Source: JAKQIM01 sp964633225 (GTDB taxonomy: Bacteria > Chloroflexota > Anaerolineae > Anaerolineales > UBA4823). From it: 5,790 nucleotides of DNA. Below the pieces are notes generated by a model, which did not search any database, was not told the DNA's origin, and saw only the letters and a list, made by a program, of their open reading frames with translations. Each line of letters begins with the position of its first letter. Positions within the stretch are counted from its first letter, which is position 1. This document shows, one piece after another, positions 5,573 through 5,790 of this stretch. The position numbers and the translations under genes are program-made. The stretch lies in contig CAZWFQ010000143.1 in NCBI GenBank assembly GCA_964633225.1, forward strand, positions 1 to 5,790, in the 5' to 3' direction.

Positions 5573-5624
5573 GCCCATCCGAAACACCCTTGCAAAGGGT
5601 ATTATATCCTTTAAGAGGATGGGC
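5573..5624. promoter_or_regulatory. Nested inverted repeats over the ABC operon promoter
   Basis: Outer arms GCCCATCC (5573-5580) and GGATGGGC (5617-5624) are perfect 8-bp complements with centres 44 bp apart. Inside lies ACCCTT (5586-5591), GCA, AAGGGT (5595-5600), a perfect 6-bp palindrome at the expected transcription start. A third near-palindrome, AAAGG...CCTTT (5595-5613), surrounds the -10 box. The outer arms fall in the -35/-10 spacer and just downstream of the start, a typical layout for a two-site operator. The regulator is unknown and no nearby gene on this side is an obvious candidate. Confidence 0.5.
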
Positions 5625-5630
5625 TGGAAA
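5601..5630 (-). promoter_or_regulatory. Promoter of the ABC-DNPH1-rarD operon
   Basis: Reading the minus strand, a perfect TATAAT (5606-5601) is preceded at 18 bp by TTTCCA (5630-5625), a 4/6 match to the -35 consensus. Transcription should start near 5594, giving a leader of about 90 nt before the ATG at 5505. The weak -35 box suggests moderate strength or help from an activator. Confidence 0.6.
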
Positions 5631-5693
5631 AATGCATCACCCGCACCAGGGCCTTTCCTTACAGAATTGCTAGTGATCTTGTCTGATTTCCTA

Positions 5694-5722
5694 TTGACTC
5701 TTGGCTGGTTTTATGCGATACT
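5694..5722 (+). promoter_or_regulatory. Divergent promoter for the right-edge gene
   Basis: TTGACT (5694-5699, 5/6) is followed by a 17-bp spacer and GATACT (5717-5722, 4/6) preceded by TGC, an extended -10. The start should be near 5729, about 57 nt before the proposed ATG at 5786. It diverges from the ABC promoter, with about 64 bp between the two -35 boxes. Confidence 0.68.
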
Positions 5723-5728
5723 AAAGTT

Positions 5729-5746
5729 GTTGGCAGGCAAGCCAAC
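5729..5746. promoter_or_regulatory. Palindrome at the right-edge promoter's start site
   Basis: GTTGGC (5729-5734) and GCCAAC (5741-5746) are perfect 6-bp arms with a 6-nt spacer, placed exactly at the predicted start of transcription. This is a plausible repressor operator or a short 5' hairpin. The binding protein is not identifiable from this window. Confidence 0.45.
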
Positions 5747-5768
5747 CACAATCGCTATCCCACTGATG

Positions 5769-5778
5769 AGGAGGTGAT
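5769..5778 (+). promoter_or_regulatory. Near-perfect Shine-Dalgarno for the right-edge gene
   Basis: AGGAGGTGAT complements the 16S rRNA 3' end over ten bases and is the strongest ribosome site in the window. It leaves 7 nt to the ATG at 5786. An in-frame ATG at 5777 overlaps it, and a GTG at 5779 in another frame directly follows it, so both are less likely starts. Confidence 0.75.
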
Positions 5779-5785
5779 GTGCGCT

Positions 5786-5790
5786 ATGGA
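5786..5790 (+). CDS. Start of a gene running off the right edge
   Basis: Only the first five bases, ATGGA, are inside the window, so no product can be proposed. The case for a gene here is the upstream context: promoter at 5694-5722, palindrome at its start site and a ten-base Shine-Dalgarno. If the GTG at 5779 is used instead, the protein would begin Met-Arg-Tyr-Gly. Confidence 0.45.

Noticed and set aside
5478..5777. Plus-strand open frame of 99 codons over the divergent promoter region
   Set aside because: It overlaps the ABC gene start, both promoters and the operator repeats, and has no recognisable motif.

Overview
The window shows ordinary free-living bacterial DNA: sigma70-type promoters, Shine-Dalgarno sites and tightly packed genes. 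No phage, insertion sequence, CRISPR array, rRNA or tRNA is visible. It holds six complete genes in two convergent operons, plus the first bases of a seventh gene at the right edge. The protein style and the short intergenic repeats suggest Chloroflexota (Anaerolineae-like). That is an impression and not a demonstrated assignment.

Left operon, plus strand, 1-1943. A near-consensus promoter is embedded in a 20-bp perfect inverted repeat, and each arm of that repeat is itself a MarR-type palindrome. It drives a MarR-family repressor (122-562), a polyprenol/phytol-kinase-family membrane enzyme (572-1294) and a 215-residue membrane protein (1296-1943). The last resembles the membrane domain of cation diffusion facilitators, but its metal-site positions are changed to Arg, Glu and Lys. 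Gaps of 9 and 1 nt indicate one transcript. The likely picture is an autoregulated, ligand-responsive unit acting on membrane isoprenoid lipids, but no substrate can be read from the sequence. This is the most unusual part of the window.

Middle, 1944-2152. This intergenic stretch between the convergent operons contains a good orphan plus-strand promoter with a palindrome at its start site and a 22-codon mini-ORF. It also has a 10-nt direct repeat, a 29-nt pyrimidine tract and a heptamer tandem repeat that runs into the stop codon of rarD. No clear terminator was seen.

Right operon, minus strand, 5630-2153. A promoter at about 5601-5630 leads to a fused ABC exporter half-transporter (5505-3544), then a DNPH1/Rcl-type deoxynucleoside-monophosphate hydrolase (3544-3128, overlapping by 1 nt as TGATG), then a RarD-type EamA permease (3043-2153). 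The last two are separated by an imperfect 26-bp inverted repeat. The ABC protein has an unusual insertion of about 57 residues near the start of its nucleotide-binding domain. The promoter region carries nested inverted repeats.

Right edge, 5694-5790. A divergent plus-strand promoter, a palindrome at the expected start site and a near-perfect Shine-Dalgarno announce a gene whose body lies outside the window.

The left operon looks less GC-rich than the right one: 27 G/C of 60 at 601-660 against 38 of 60 at 4021-4080. These are only two sampled lines.
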